Shown here: positions 29,510 to 38,318 of the stretch, one piece after another
Numbering within the stretch: position 1 is the stretch's first letter
How the letters are laid out: each line of letters opens with the position of its first letter
Origin: Rhodanobacter sp.
Lineage (GTDB): Bacteria > Pseudomonadota > Gammaproteobacteria > Xanthomonadales > Rhodanobacteraceae
Assembly (NCBI GenBank): GCA_040371205.1
Contig: AP031382.1
Span: 3,097,562 to 3,161,561 of the forward strand
Direction: 5' to 3'
DNA length: 64,000 nt
Position numbers and translations under genes: made by a program
Notes under the pieces: model-generated
Told to the model about the DNA's origin: nothing
Seen by the model: only the letters and a program-made list of their open reading frames with translations
The model's database searches: none

Positions 29510-31675
29510 TCAAAGCGGATAACGGTAGACGCCGCTCACCACGCCGGCGCGGCGCACGCGGCGGATCACCTCGGCGAGGTGCTTGCGGTTCTTCACCTCG
29601 ATGGCGAACAGCAAGGCGGCGGCGGCGAGGTCGCGCTCGACGTACTCCACGTTCTCGATGTTGGAGTTGGCCGCCGCGATCGCCGCGGCGATGGTCGCAA
29701 GCACGCCGGGGCGGTTGATCACCTCGATGCGCAGTTCGGCGCGGTAGTCGCCCTGCACGTCGCGATCCCATTCGATCGCCACGCAGCGCTCGGGCGACTT
29801 GCGCAGCTCGGCCACGTTCGGGCACTCCTCGCGGTGCACCACGATGCCCTTGCCCGGCGACAGGTAGCCGGTGATGGCGTCGCCCGGCAGCGGATGGCAG
29901 CAGTTGGCGAAGCTGAGCACGCCGCGTTCGGCGCCGCTGATGCGGATCTTCTCGAGCGCCATGCCGGCGCCGGGCGAGACGTCGTCGGACTGCCCGTCGC
30001 GCAGCGCCAGCAGGTGGCGCGCCACCAGGTCCGGCATGCGGTTGCCGAGCGCGATTTCGGCCAGCAACTCCTCCAGCCGCTTGAGCCGCGCCTCGTGCAG
30101 GAAGCGGTCCAGCACCTCGGTCGGAATCGCATCCAGGCTGCTGCCGCGCGCATCCAGCGCGCGATCCAGCATGCGATGGCCGAAGTCCACCGCATCCTCG
30201 TGCTGAAGGTGTTTCAGGTACTGGCGGATCGCGGTGCGCGCCTTGCCGGTGACCACCGACTCCAGCCACGCCGGATTCGGCACCGCCGACGGCGCGGTGA
30301 TGATCTCCACCAGTTGGCCGGACTCCAGCCGCGTGCGGAGCGGCAACAGCTTCTTGTCCACGCGGGCGGCCACCGCGTGATCGCCCACGTCGGTGTGCAC
30401 GGCGTAGGCGAAATCCAACGCGGTGGCGTTGCGCGGCAACGCGAGGATGTCGCCGCGCGGCGTGAACAGGTAGACCTCGTCGGGGAACAGGTCGATCTTG
30501 ACGTTCTCGAAGAACTCGGCCGACGAAGCCGTGTTGACCTGGCTGTCGGCCAGCGAGGAGAGCCATTCGCGCGCGCGCAGCTGCGCGCTGTTGGCCGGGC
30601 CGGAGTCGGTCTTGTAGGCCCAGTGCGCGGCCACGCCGCGCTCGGCCACCGAATTCATCTCGGCGGTGCGGATCTGCACCTCGATCGGCGCACCGAACGG
30701 CCCCAGCAGCACGGTGTGCAGCGACTGGTAGCCGTTCGCCTTGGGGATCGCGATGAAATCCTTGAAGCGGCGGTCCACCGGCTTGTACAGCCCGTGCACC
30801 ACGCCCAGCGCCTTGTAGCAATCCAGCGCGCTGTCGACCACCACGCGGAAGCCGTACACGTCCATCAACTGGGCGAAGCTCTTGTGTTCATGGCGCATCT
30901 TGGAATAGATGCTCCACGCCGACTTGATCCGGCCCACCACGTGCGCCGGCAACTGCTCGGCGGCCAGCCGGTGCGACAGTGCGGATTCGATCTTGCCCAT
31001 CGCCTCGCGGCGATTGCCCAGCGCGGCACGGATGCGCTCGCTGATGACGCGGTAACGATCCGGATGCAGCGCGCGGAAGCCGAGATCCTGCAGTTCGGCC
31101 TTGAACGCGTTCATGCCGAGGCGTTGCGCAATGGGCGCGTAGATCTCCAGCGTTTCGCGCGCGATGCGGCGGCGCGACGGCCCGTCCTTCGCACCCAGCG
31201 TGCGCATGTTGTGCAGCCGGTCGGCCAATTTGATCAGGATCACGCGCAGATCGCGCGCCATCGCCAGCAGCATTTTGCGGAAGCTTTCCGCGTCCGCCTC
31301 CTGGCGGCTGCCGAAGCGCATCTTGTCCAGCTTGGTGACGCCGTCGACCAGTTCGGCCACGGTCTCGCCGAACTCGCTGGCCAGCGCGCTGCGGCTGAGC
31401 GCGGTGTCTTCCAGCGTGTCGTGCAGGATCGCCGCAATGATGGTCTCGGCATCCATGCCGAGTTCGGCGAGGATGCCGGCCACGGCGACCGGATGGGTGA
31501 TGTAGGGCTCCCCGCTCTTGCGGGTCTGGCCGGCGTGCGCCTCGGCGCCGACTTCGAACGCGCGCAGCACGCGCTGGATCTGCGGCGCAGCCAGATAACC
31601 GAGCTGGTCCTTGAGCGCCTGCACGTAGTGCGGCAGCGCAGCGGGGTCGATGACGACGGGCGTGGCGGCGGTCAT
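29510..31675 (-). CDS. spoT: Bifunctional (p)ppGpp synthetase/hydrolase SpoT
   Basis: Makes and degrades the stringent-response alarmone. 721 residues. The HD hydrolase domain is intact (HPVAVAGILAELG; HD at residues 85-86 in AILHDTLEDT). It is followed by the synthetase domain (KRMDVYGFRV-type region LMDVYGFRVVVDS; AIPKANGYQSLHTVLLGP) and TGS (DEVYLFTPRGDILALP). A conserved cysteine-containing region (FANCCHPLPGD) and a C-terminal ACT domain (EVINRPGVLATIAAAIA) complete the protein. The ATG at 31675 was chosen over a frame 24 codons longer that has no ribosome site. It lies 127 bp after rpoZ. Confidence 0.97.
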   Translation of the reverse strand: MTAATPVVIDPAALPHYVQALKDQLGYLAAPQIQRVLRAFEVGAEAHAGQTRKSGEPYITHPVAVAGILAELGMDAETIIAAILHDTLEDTALSRSALASEFGETVAELVDGVTKLDKMRFGSRQEADAESFRKMLLAMARDLRVILIKLADRLHNMRTLGAKDGPSRRRIARETLEIYAPIAQRLGMNAFKAELQDLGFRALHPDRYRVISERIRAALGNRREAMGKIESALSHRLAAEQLPAHVVGRIKSAWSIYSKMRHEHKSFAQLMDVYGFRVVVDSALDCYKALGVVHGLYKPVDRRFKDFIAIPKANGYQSLHTVLLGPFGAPIEVQIRTAEMNSVAERGVAAHWAYKTDSGPANSAQLRAREWLSSLADSQVNTASSAEFFENVKIDLFPDEVYLFTPRGDILALPRNATALDFAYAVHTDVGDHAVAARVDKKLLPLRTRLESGQLVEIITAPSAVPNPAWLESVVTGKARTAIRQYLKHLQHEDAVDFGHRMLDRALDARGSSLDAIPTEVLDRFLHEARLKRLEELLAEIALGNRMPDLVARHLLALRDGQSDDVSPGAGMALEKIRISGAERGVLSFANCCHPLPGDAITGYLSPGKGIVVHREECPNVAELRKSPERCVAIEWDRDVQGDYRAELRIEVINRPGVLATIAAAIAAANSNIENVEYVERDLAAAALLFAIEVKNRKHLAEVIRRVRRAGVVSGVYRYPL

Positions 31676-31802
31676 GCGTTGACCCGCCGCGGCGGGTTCG
31701 CCGGCAGCAAGGTCATGTGATCCTGGTTGGTGCGGCCGGCCGCGCATGCCAACGCATCGGCCAGCCCGATGCGTTGCCTGCGCGGTCTACAGCCGCACTC
31801 CA

Positions 31803-32093
31803 TCAATCGTCGCCGACCTTGGAAAGGTCGTCGTCCACCTCGGCGGCGGCCCACTCCAGCGCCTCGCGCTCGGCGCGCTCGCGCTCGGCCTTGTCGATCT
31901 CGTCGATGGTGGCCTGGTCGATGCGGCGGCCAGCGATCTCGCGCAGCGCCAGCACCGACGGCTTGTCATTGTTCGGGTTGACGGCCGGTTCGGCGCCCTT
32001 GGCGAGCTGGCGGGCGCGCTTGGTCGCCATCAACACCAGCTCGAATCGGTTGTCGACCACCTCGAGGCAGTCTTCCACGGTAATGCGTGCCAT
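31803..32093 (-). CDS. rpoZ: RNA polymerase subunit omega
   Basis: Smallest RNA polymerase subunit, 96 residues, which supports beta-prime folding and contributes to the ppGpp site. The start [20 protein letters not shown] is strongly conserved. [10 protein letters not shown] and the acidic tail ([18 protein letters not shown]) follow. It is the first gene of rpoZ-spoT-ridA-recG, with its own promoter. It diverges from mlaA. Confidence 0.97.
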   Translation of the reverse strand: MARITVEDCLEVVDNRFELVLMATKRARQLAKGAEPAVNPNNDKPSVLALREIAGRRIDQATIDEIDKAERERAEREALEWAAAEVDDDLSKVGDD

Positions 32094-32132
32094 GCCAAAT
32101 CCTTAGGGAAATAGATACTTATACGGGTTGAC

Positions 32133-32162
32133 AGTTTAGAGCAGCAGGTGCCGGACTGGCAA
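32133..32162 (-). promoter_or_regulatory. Candidate rpoZ promoter
   Basis: On the minus strand, TTGCCA (32157-32162) and TAAACT (32133-32138) are separated by 18 bp, placing transcription start about 32 bases before the rpoZ ATG. On the opposite strand TTGACA at 32128-32133 could be a -35 toward mlaA but has no matching -10. Confidence 0.5.
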
Positions 32163-32292
32163 CGCGAACCATCCGCGGACGGCGCCGCGACGCGAAAGCG
32201 CAGCGAAACGCGTGCAGGATATAAAACCAAGCAGTACACTATTGAAACCCCAACGCGTCCCCGCCCCATCAAGCTCACTTGGCTGCGCCTTC

Positions 32293-33153
32293 ATGCCGAT
32301 GCTTCCACTGCCCCGCTCCTTTTTGCGCCCCAGCCTGAGCCTGCTCGCCGCGGCGTTGCTGGCCGGTTGCGCCATCGCGCCGCCGCGTACCGACGATCCG
32401 CTGCAAAAGGTCAACCGCAAGGTCTACGCCTTCAACGACACGCTGGACAAGGCCGTGCTGCGTCCTGCAGCGGTGGGCTACCGCAAGGTGACCAACCCGC
32501 CGGTGCGGCACGCCGTCAGCAACTTCTTCACCAACATCGAGCTACCCGTCACCATCGCCAACGATCTGCTGCAGGCCCGTCCCTCGCAGGCACTGGGCAA
32601 TACCGGGCGGTTCCTGATCAACCTCACCGTCGGCGTGGGCGGCTTCTTCGATCCCGCCTCCAAACTGGGCCTGCCGCAGCAGAGCACCGACTTCGGCATC
32701 ACCCTGGCGCGCTGGGGCGTGCCGGACGGCGACTTCGTGATGCTGCCCCTGCTCGGGCCGAGCACCACGCGCGACATGTGGCACTACCCGGTGGACGGCT
32801 ACTTCTTCGATCCGCTGAGCCTGATCGCAAAGAATCACGCCTTCAACTACGGCGAGTATTACGTGCCGCAGGTGCTCTACGTGGTGTCGATGCGTTCGGA
32901 GCTGATGGACGCGGAGGGCTTCCTGCAGTCCGCCTACGACCCTTACGCCTTCCTGCGCGACGCCTACCGCCAGCGCCGGCTCTACATGCTGTACGACGGC
33001 AACCCGCCGACCGCCGTGATCGACAAGATGCAGGGCATCGACCAGCAGGGCTTCGATCCCGACGAACTGCTGGAACAGCAGAAGCAGTGGGAGCAGCAGC
33101 ATGCTTCCACACCAGCGCCGGCCCCCGCATCCTCGGCACCGGCAGCGCACTGA
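32293..33153 (+). CDS. mlaA: Outer-membrane phospholipid-removal lipoprotein MlaA (VacJ)
   Basis: Donut-shaped outer-membrane lipoprotein that extracts misplaced phospholipids from the outer leaflet and passes them to MlaC. 286 residues, with lipobox LLAGC and lipidated Cys26. Family core: VNRKVYAFNDTLDKAVLRP, NFFTNIELPVTIANDLLQ, GVGGFFDPASKLGL and FGITLARWGVPDGDFVMLP. The C-terminal tail is Gln/Ala/Pro-rich. The ATG at 32293 fits the lipoprotein signal; a frame opening at a GTG 81 bases earlier would bury it. It converges on mlaFEDCB. Confidence 0.96.
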   Translation: MPMLPLPRSFLRPSLSLLAAALLAGCAIAPPRTDDPLQKVNRKVYAFNDTLDKAVLRPAAVGYRKVTNPPVRHAVSNFFTNIELPVTIANDLLQARPSQALGNTGRFLINLTVGVGGFFDPASKLGLPQQSTDFGITLARWGVPDGDFVMLPLLGPSTTRDMWHYPVDGYFFDPLSLIAKNHAFNYGEYYVPQVLYVVSMRSELMDAEGFLQSAYDPYAFLRDAYRQRRLYMLYDGNPPTAVIDKMQGIDQQGFDPDELLEQQKQWEQQHASTPAPAPASSAPAAH

Positions 33154-33160
33154 AACGGAG

Positions 33161-33180
33161 ACGGGGCCGACCGGCCCCGT
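33161..33180. terminator. Bidirectional terminator between mlaA and mlaB
   Basis: An 8-bp perfect stem, ACGGGGCC / GGCCCCGT, with loop GACC, flanked by AAA on the left and TT on the right. It lies 8 bp past the mlaA stop and 31 bp past the mlaB stop. Confidence 0.75.
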
Positions 33181-33210
33181 TTCGCGCACACCCGGCATGC
33201 AACCGGCCGG

Positions 33211-33513
33211 TCAGCCCAGCAATGCTTCCACGCCGCTGACCCGCGCCAGCGTGCGCATGCCAGCGGGCACGTGCTGCACGTCCAATGCCTGACCGCGCCC
33301 GCGCGCCTCGGCGAGCAAGGCCAGCACGCATGCCAGACCGGCGCTGTCGCTGCTGCGCACGCCGGCGAGATCGAGCCGCGTGCGGTCGCCCGCACGCAAC
33401 GCATCGCCCAGATCCCGCCAGGCCGAAGCCGCAGTGGAGAAACCGAGCACGCCCGACAACGCCAGCGTGCCGGGCGTTCCGCGATCCAACCGCAGCGTCT
33501 CGTCAGCCGCCAT
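33211..33513 (-). CDS. mlaB: STAS-domain protein MlaB
   Basis: Small cytoplasmic subunit that stabilises the MlaF ATPase in the MlaFEDB complex. The 100 residues form one STAS domain (LALSGVLGFSTAASAWRDLG; TRLDLAGVRSSDSAGLACVL). The conserved Thr/Ser before AGL is present as Ser in SDSAGL. It overlaps mlaC by 11 bases and is the last gene of the operon. Confidence 0.9.
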   Translation of the reverse strand: MAADETLRLDRGTPGTLALSGVLGFSTAASAWRDLGDALRAGDRTRLDLAGVRSSDSAGLACVLALLAEARGRGQALDVQHVPAGMRTLARVSGVEALLG

Positions 33514-34180
33514 GGGCCTTGCCGTCCTGCTCCATCGCCTTCAGCGCCTGGTCGCCCTGGGTCTGCAGGTTCTTGATCAACTGGGCGAGGCCGACCTTGC
33601 GGATCTCGGCATCGACCTGGTTGCGGTAGTTGGTGATGTAGGAGATGCCCTCGATCACCACGTCGTAGGCCTTCCATTCGCCGCTGGCGGTCTTGCGGAA
33701 CACGAAGTCCACCGACACCGTCTTGCCGTCGCCGGTGGCCACCTGGGTACGCACCACGCTGCGCTTGGGATTGAGGTCGCCGGCGTCGGTCGGCAGCACC
33801 TTCACCACGCCTGCGGTGTAGTTGAGCAGGCCTTCGGCATAACGGCGGGTGATCGAGTTGTAGAACGCCTTGGCGAACTCGGCGCGCTGCTCGGGGGAGG
33901 CCTCGCGGGCATGCATGCCGAGCACCAGGATCGCCGCGTAGTCGACGTCGAAGTGCGGCAGGAACACGCCGTTGATGACACCGATCAGCTTTTCCTTGTT
34001 CTGCTGCAGTTCGGCCTTGTGGCCGGCCACGGCGGTGTCGAGCTGCTGGGCGATGCCCTGCACCACCTGCGTCGGGGTCTGCTGGGCGGCGGGCTGCTGG
34101 GCCGCCTGCTGGGCGAAGGCCGGCGCGACAAATGCGCTGCCGAAAGCGATGGCGGTGGCAAAAGCCAAGTGACGCATCAT
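33503..34180 (-). CDS. mlaC: Periplasmic phospholipid carrier MlaC
   Basis: Soluble periplasmic shuttle that moves phospholipid from MlaA to MlaD. 225 residues. The signal peptide (HLAFATAIAFGSAFVAPAFA) is followed by a Gln/Ala-rich spacer and the MlaC fold (FLPHFDVDYAAILVLGMHAR; FYNSITRRYAEGLLNY; VDFVFRKTASGEWKAYDVVI). ATG 34180 has AGGAG seven bases upstream; a second ATG follows at once. It lies 32 bp after mlaD. Confidence 0.95.
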   Translation of the reverse strand: MMRHLAFATAIAFGSAFVAPAFAQQAAQQPAAQQTPTQVVQGIAQQLDTAVAGHKAELQQNKEKLIGVINGVFLPHFDVDYAAILVLGMHAREASPEQRAEFAKAFYNSITRRYAEGLLNYTAGVVKVLPTDAGDLNPKRSVVRTQVATGDGKTVSVDFVFRKTASGEWKAYDVVIEGISYITNYRNQVDAEIRKVGLAQLIKNLQTQGDQALKAMEQDGKAHGG

Positions 34181-34212
34181 GCGGAAACTCCTGTGTCTGT
34201 TGCGCTGCCGGT

Positions 34213-35085
34213 TCAATGCTTGCCGGCCGGGGATGATGTGGACGAGCCCGCACCCTGCTTGCCGTCGCCGCTGCCGGAGCCGTTGACCAGGAACTTGCCG
34301 ATCAGGTCTTCCAGTTGCATGGCCGACTGCGTGAGGATCATCTCGTCGCCGTTCTTCAGCATGTCCGGCGAACCGCCGGGCTGGATCGAAACGTACTGGC
34401 TGCCGATCAAACCGCTGGTGAACACCGCGGCGGCGGAATCGTCGGGGATCTGGTTGTAGCGGTTGTCGATGGCCATCGTCACCAGCGCGTCGAGCTTGGC
34501 CGGCTCGGCCTGCACCGACACCACCTGGCCGATCGGGACGCCCGCCATCTTCACCGGCGAACCGGCCGACAGCGAGCCCACGTTGCTGAAGCGCGCAGTC
34601 ACCCGGTAGCTGCCGCCGATCGCGTCGGCCGCGCCGCCGGCGCCGAAGAACTTGCCGATCATCTCCTCCAGCGGCTCGCTGGAACGGGTCAGCGCCAGCT
34701 TGCCGCCGTCGGCGACGTGGTCCTTGGAGTGGCCGTACTCGATGCCCACGTACTGGTCGCCGAGCAGGCCGCTGGTATAGATCGCGGCCACCGAATCGGC
34801 GGGGATATCGGCGTAGTGCTTGTCGATGGAAAGCTTCACGTCGGCCACCGCCTTGCCCGGCTCCAGCGCGATGGACTGCACCTGGCCCACGCGCACGCCG
34901 GCGACCTTCACCGGGGCGCGCTCCTTGAGCTGGCCGATGTTCTCGAACTGCGCGTCCACCGTGTAGCTGGCACCCTGCTGGTGGTTGGCCACCGAACTGG
35001 TCTGGGTGGCGAGATAGGCCAGCGCGGCGAAGCCGAGCACGATGAACAGGCCGGTGCCGACGGCATAGGATTTTCTCTGGCTCAC
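34213..35085 (-). CDS. mlaD: MlaD with two tandem MCE domains
   Basis: Membrane-anchored MCE protein of the Mla transporter, which in E. coli forms a hexameric ring that receives phospholipid from MlaC. Here it is 290 residues rather than the usual 150-190. After one membrane helix (about 8-27) an MCE domain occupies about 40-118 and a second about 159-236. The two copies align across their whole length: APVKVAGVRVGQVQSIALEP against SPVKMAGVPIGQVVSVQAEP, and TSGLLGDQYVGIEYG against TSGLIGSQYVSIQPG. Each is followed by a similar helix (LEEMIGKFF, LEDLIGKFL). The tail is Gly/Ser-rich. It lies between mlaE and mlaC. Confidence 0.94.
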   Translation of the reverse strand: MSQRKSYAVGTGLFIVLGFAALAYLATQTSSVANHQQGASYTVDAQFENIGQLKERAPVKVAGVRVGQVQSIALEPGKAVADVKLSIDKHYADIPADSVAAIYTSGLLGDQYVGIEYGHSKDHVADGGKLALTRSSEPLEEMIGKFFGAGGAADAIGGSYRVTARFSNVGSLSAGSPVKMAGVPIGQVVSVQAEPAKLDALVTMAIDNRYNQIPDDSAAAVFTSGLIGSQYVSIQPGGSPDMLKNGDEMILTQSAMQLEDLIGKFLVNGSGSGDGKQGAGSSTSSPAGKH

Positions 35086-35125
35086 GGCTGCATCCTCAGG
35101 GGAAATCGGGTCATCATCGAAACGG

Positions 35126-35899
35126 TCACATCAGGAACGCGGTCAGCACGAAGTCCAGCGCCAGGATGGCGATGGACGAGGCGACCACGGTGCGCGTGGT
35201 GGCGTAGGCCACGCCCTCGCTGGTAGGCGGCGCGGTATAGCCCTGGAACACCGCGATCAGCGCCACCACGGCGCCGAAGGCCAGGCTCTTCCAGATCACG
35301 CCGCTGACGATGTCCTGCCACACGTCCACCGTCGCGGTCATGTTCGACCAGAACGTGCCGTTGTCGATGCCCAGCCAGGTCACGCCGACGAGATGGCCGC
35401 CGAACACCGCCAGCGCGCAGAACACGCAGCACAGCAGCGGCATCGCGACCAGCCCGGCGAGGAAGCGCGGCGCAGCCACGTAGGCCAGCGGATCGACCGC
35501 CATCAGCTCCATCGCGGCGATCTGGTCGGTGGCGCGCATCAGGCCGATCTCGGCAGTGATCGCGGTGCCGGCTCGGCCGGCGAACAGCAGCGCGGTGACC
35601 ACCGGGCCCAGCTCGCGGTAGGTGGCGATGGCCACCACCGTGCCGCTCATCGAGGTGCTGCCGAACATCGACAGCACGTGGTAGAGCTGCAGTTCCAGCA
35701 CCATGCCCACGAACAGGCCGCAGGTCATGATGATGGTGAGGCTCATCGCGCCGGTGAACCACAGCTGGCGCACCGTCTCGCGCCCGTGGCGCAGGCTGCG
35801 CGGGATCGCCGCCAGCACCTGCAGCAGGAACAGCCCGCAGTCGCCGATCTGGCCCAGCGCCTGGGTCACCACGTTGTCGTTGCCGATGCGCGCGTTCAT
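35126..35899 (-). CDS. mlaE: Mla ABC transporter permease MlaE
   Basis: Integral membrane permease of 257 residues, the core of the phospholipid ABC transporter. Typical segments are LWFTGAMSLTIIMTCGLFVG, MVLELQLYHVLSMFGS, ELGPVVTALLFAGRAGTAIT and EIGLMRATDQIAAMELMAVD. The last stretch is the coupling helix that contacts MlaF. The ATG at 35899 overlaps the mlaF stop as ATGA. The longer frame upstream is shadow of mlaF. Confidence 0.96.
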   Translation of the reverse strand: MNARIGNDNVVTQALGQIGDCGLFLLQVLAAIPRSLRHGRETVRQLWFTGAMSLTIIMTCGLFVGMVLELQLYHVLSMFGSTSMSGTVVAIATYRELGPVVTALLFAGRAGTAITAEIGLMRATDQIAAMELMAVDPLAYVAAPRFLAGLVAMPLLCCVFCALAVFGGHLVGVTWLGIDNGTFWSNMTATVDVWQDIVSGVIWKSLAFGAVVALIAVFQGYTAPPTSEGVAYATTRTVVASSIAILALDFVLTAFLM

Positions 35900-36720
35900 G
35901 CCTTGCCTCGCGGGAAACCCAGCGCCTCGGCGTAGTCGCCGGCCGGATACTGGAACGGCACCGGGCCGTCCGCCTCGCCGCCGAAGAACTGCCGCGTCCA
36001 CGGCGAGCCGTCGTCGGCGATGGTCTTCGGATCGCCCTGCGCCACCACCTTGCCGTTGGCGATCAGGTAGATGTGGTCGGCCACCTGTTTGATCGCCTCC
36101 AGCTCGTGCGCCACCAGCACGCTGGTGATGCCCAGCGTCTCGTTGAGCGTGCGGATCAGCTTCAGCACCTGGTTCAGCGCGATCGGATCGAGGCCCACGA
36201 AGGGCTCGTCGTAGAGGATCAGCATCGGGTCGAACACGATCGCCCGCGCCAGCGCCACGCGCCTTGCCATGCCGCCGGAAAGCTCGCTGGGCATCAGCGG
36301 CGCCGCGCCGCGCAGGCCCACCGCCTGCAGCTTGGTCAGCACGATGTTGCGGATCAGCACTTCCGGCAGCTTGGTGTGCTGACGCAGCGGGAAGGCCACG
36401 TTTTCGAACACGTCGAAGTCGGTGAGCAGGGCGGAGTTCTGGAACAGGTAGCCGATCTTCTCGCGCAACGCGTACAGCGCCTCGCGGCCCAGCTCCGGCA
36501 CGTTCTTGCCGTCCACCCGCAGTTCGCCGGCGTCGCCGCGCATCTGCCCGGTGATGTGCTTGAGCAGGGTGGTCTTGCCGGTGCCGCTGGGACCCATGAT
36601 CGCGGTGACCTTGCCGCGCGGGATGTCCAGATCCAGCGCGTCGAAGACCTTCTTGCCGTTCAGCACCGTGGTGAGGCCGCGGATGCGGATCAGCGTGTCG
36701 TCGTGAGGGGCGGCGTTCAT
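35896..36720 (-). CDS. mlaF: Mla ABC transporter ATP-binding protein MlaF
   Basis: ATPase of the Mla phospholipid transporter, 274 residues. Walker A is GPSGTGKTT, the signature motif is LSGGMARRVALARAI, and Walker B is LILYDEPFVGLDPI with the switch His in VLVAHELEAI. A C-terminal extension of about 25 residues (GEADGPVPFQYPAGDY) resembles the MlaF tail that binds MlaB and the neighbouring subunit. It is the first gene of mlaFEDCB, 47 bp after gmk, so read-through from yicC-gmk is possible. Confidence 0.96.
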   Translation of the reverse strand: MNAAPHDDTLIRIRGLTTVLNGKKVFDALDLDIPRGKVTAIMGPSGTGKTTLLKHITGQMRGDAGELRVDGKNVPELGREALYALREKIGYLFQNSALLTDFDVFENVAFPLRQHTKLPEVLIRNIVLTKLQAVGLRGAAPLMPSELSGGMARRVALARAIVFDPMLILYDEPFVGLDPIALNQVLKLIRTLNETLGITSVLVAHELEAIKQVADHIYLIANGKVVAQGDPKTIADDGSPWTRQFFGGEADGPVPFQYPAGDYAEALGFPRGKA

Positions 36721-36767
36721 AAGCGGGCTACGTTAGCGGAGCGGCGGAATGCCGCCAAGCCGTGGCA

Positions 36768-37391
36768 TCAGGCCAGCAGCTCGGCGATCAGCGCCTCGTG
36801 CCGGCGGCATTGCGGCGCGCTGCGCAGGCGCACCGCGCGCACGATGGCCTGCAGCTCGTCCAGCGCATCCTCGAAGCGGTCGTTGACGATGATGTAGTCG
36901 AACTCGTGCGCATGGGCGATTTCGCCGCGAGAATTGGCGAGGCGGCGCTCGATCACCTCCGGCGCGTCCGAACCTCGACCGCGCAGACGGCGTTCGAGTT
37001 CCACGCGCGACGGCGGCAGGATGAACACGCTGACGCAATCGGGCTTGCTGCGGCGGATCTGCGCCGCGCCCTGCCAGTCGATCTCCAGCAGCACGTCGCG
37101 CCCCTGCGCCAGCAGCGCCTCCACCTTGTCGCGCGAGGTGCCGTACAGGTTGCCGTGCACCTCGGCGTGCTCGAGGAAGATGCCCTCGGCGATCTCGCGC
37201 TCGAACTCCGTCCGCTCGGTGAAGTAGTAATGGCGCCCGTACTGCTCGCCCGGCCGCGGCGGCCGCGTGGTATGCGAGATCGACAGCGAGATCGCCGGCT
37301 CGCGCTCCAGCAGCGCATTGACCAGGGTGGACTTGCCGGCGCCCGAGGGCGCGGCGACCACGAACAGGGTGCAGGCGGCCGGCTCGCTCAT
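36768..37391 (-). CDS. gmk: Guanylate kinase
   Basis: Phosphorylates GMP to GDP. 207 residues. The P-loop is VAAPSGAGKSTLVNAL, the GMP-binding region is ISHTTRPPRPGEQYGRHYYF, and DVLLEIDWQGAAQIR follows. The start MSEPAAC overlaps the yicC stop as ATGA; the longer frame is yicC shadow. Unlike in E. coli it is not directly followed by rpoZ-spoT; the mla genes lie between. Confidence 0.96.
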   Translation of the reverse strand: MSEPAACTLFVVAAPSGAGKSTLVNALLEREPAISLSISHTTRPPRPGEQYGRHYYFTERTEFEREIAEGIFLEHAEVHGNLYGTSRDKVEALLAQGRDVLLEIDWQGAAQIRRSKPDCVSVFILPPSRVELERRLRGRGSDAPEVIERRLANSRGEIAHAHEFDYIIVNDRFEDALDELQAIVRAVRLRSAPQCRRHEALIAELLA

Positions 37392-38248
37392 TCGATGTTC
37401 TGCACCTGCTCGCGCATCTGCTCGATCAGCACCTTCAGCTCCACCGCGGCATTGGTGCTGCGCGCGTCCACCGACTTGGAGCCGAGCGTGTTCGCCTCGC
37501 GGTTGAACTCCTGCATCAGGAAGTCGAGGCGGCGGCCGATCGGCTCCTTCAGCTCCAGCACGCGGCGCGTCTCGGCGATGTGGGTGGCGAGACGGTCGAG
37601 TTCCTCGTCCACGTCGCTGCGGGTGACCTGCAGCACCAGTTCCTGCTCCAGTCGGCCGGGATCGGCCGGCTGCTTGAGGTCGGCCAGCCGCGTCTCGAGC
37701 CTGGTGCGCAGCGCGGTGCGGATTTCCGGCATCCATTCGCGCACCTGGGCCACGATGCGCTCGATCGCATCCAGCCGCTCGCGCAGGCCTTGCGCCAGCT
37801 TGGCGCCCTCGCGCTCGCGGGTGGCGGTGAGCGCATCGAGCGCGTGGTCCAGCACCTCGAGCAGGGTCGCCTGCTGCGCCTCGGGATCGATCGCCTCGCT
37901 GCGCAGCACGCCGGGGAAACGCAGCAAGTCGGTGAACTGCACCTGCATGCCCGGAAAGCGCGACACCAGGTCGAGCTTCAGCGAGGACAGGTGCTGCAGC
38001 AACGCTTCGTTGATCTGCAGCGAATCGCGCTGCACATCGGCGCTGAAGCGCACCGTCACGTCCACCTTGCCGCGCGCGAGCTTCGCCATGATGCGCTCGC
38101 GCAACACGGACTCCAGGCTGCGCAGCTCGTCCGGCAGGCGCGGCGAGAGCTCAAGGTAGCGGTGGTTGACCGTGCGCAGCTCGCAGCTCAGCGCGCCGGA
38201 AGGGCCACCGGATTCGGCGGAGGCATAAGCGGTCATGCTGCGTGTCAT
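37388..38248 (-). CDS. yicC: YicC family endoribonuclease
   Basis: 286 residues, the standard size. Family ends are [12 protein letters not shown] at the N-terminus and [20 protein letters not shown] in the C-terminal DUF1732 part; in between is a long helical region ([20 protein letters not shown]). YicC proteins have been shown to cleave small RNAs. The ATG at 38248 begins the conserved start, and a frame 24 codons longer is rejected. It diverges from rph and is coupled to gmk. Confidence 0.93.
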   Translation of the reverse strand: MTRSMTAYASAESGGPSGALSCELRTVNHRYLELSPRLPDELRSLESVLRERIMAKLARGKVDVTVRFSADVQRDSLQINEALLQHLSSLKLDLVSRFPGMQVQFTDLLRFPGVLRSEAIDPEAQQATLLEVLDHALDALTATREREGAKLAQGLRERLDAIERIVAQVREWMPEIRTALRTRLETRLADLKQPADPGRLEQELVLQVTRSDVDEELDRLATHIAETRRVLELKEPIGRRLDFLMQEFNREANTLGSKSVDARSTNAAVELKVLIEQMREQVQNIE

Positions 38249-38280
38249 GGGCGGCCTGCGGACGGTGGGCAAGGCGGCAA

Positions 38281-38289
38281 TGGTAAACT
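38281..38289 (+). promoter_or_regulatory. Candidate extended -10 promoter of rph
   Basis: TGG followed by TAAACT (38284-38289) makes an extended -10 about 30 bp before the rph ATG. There is no clear -35. The same 70-bp gap must also serve yicC on the other strand. Confidence 0.4.
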
Positions 38290-38318
38290 TTCCCGCCCTG
38301 CCTTGCCCAATCGCCCCC

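Noticed and set aside
38235-38318. N-terminal extension of rph to 38235
   Set aside because: It would overlap yicC and add 28 residues absent from RNase PH; a candidate -10 lies within it.
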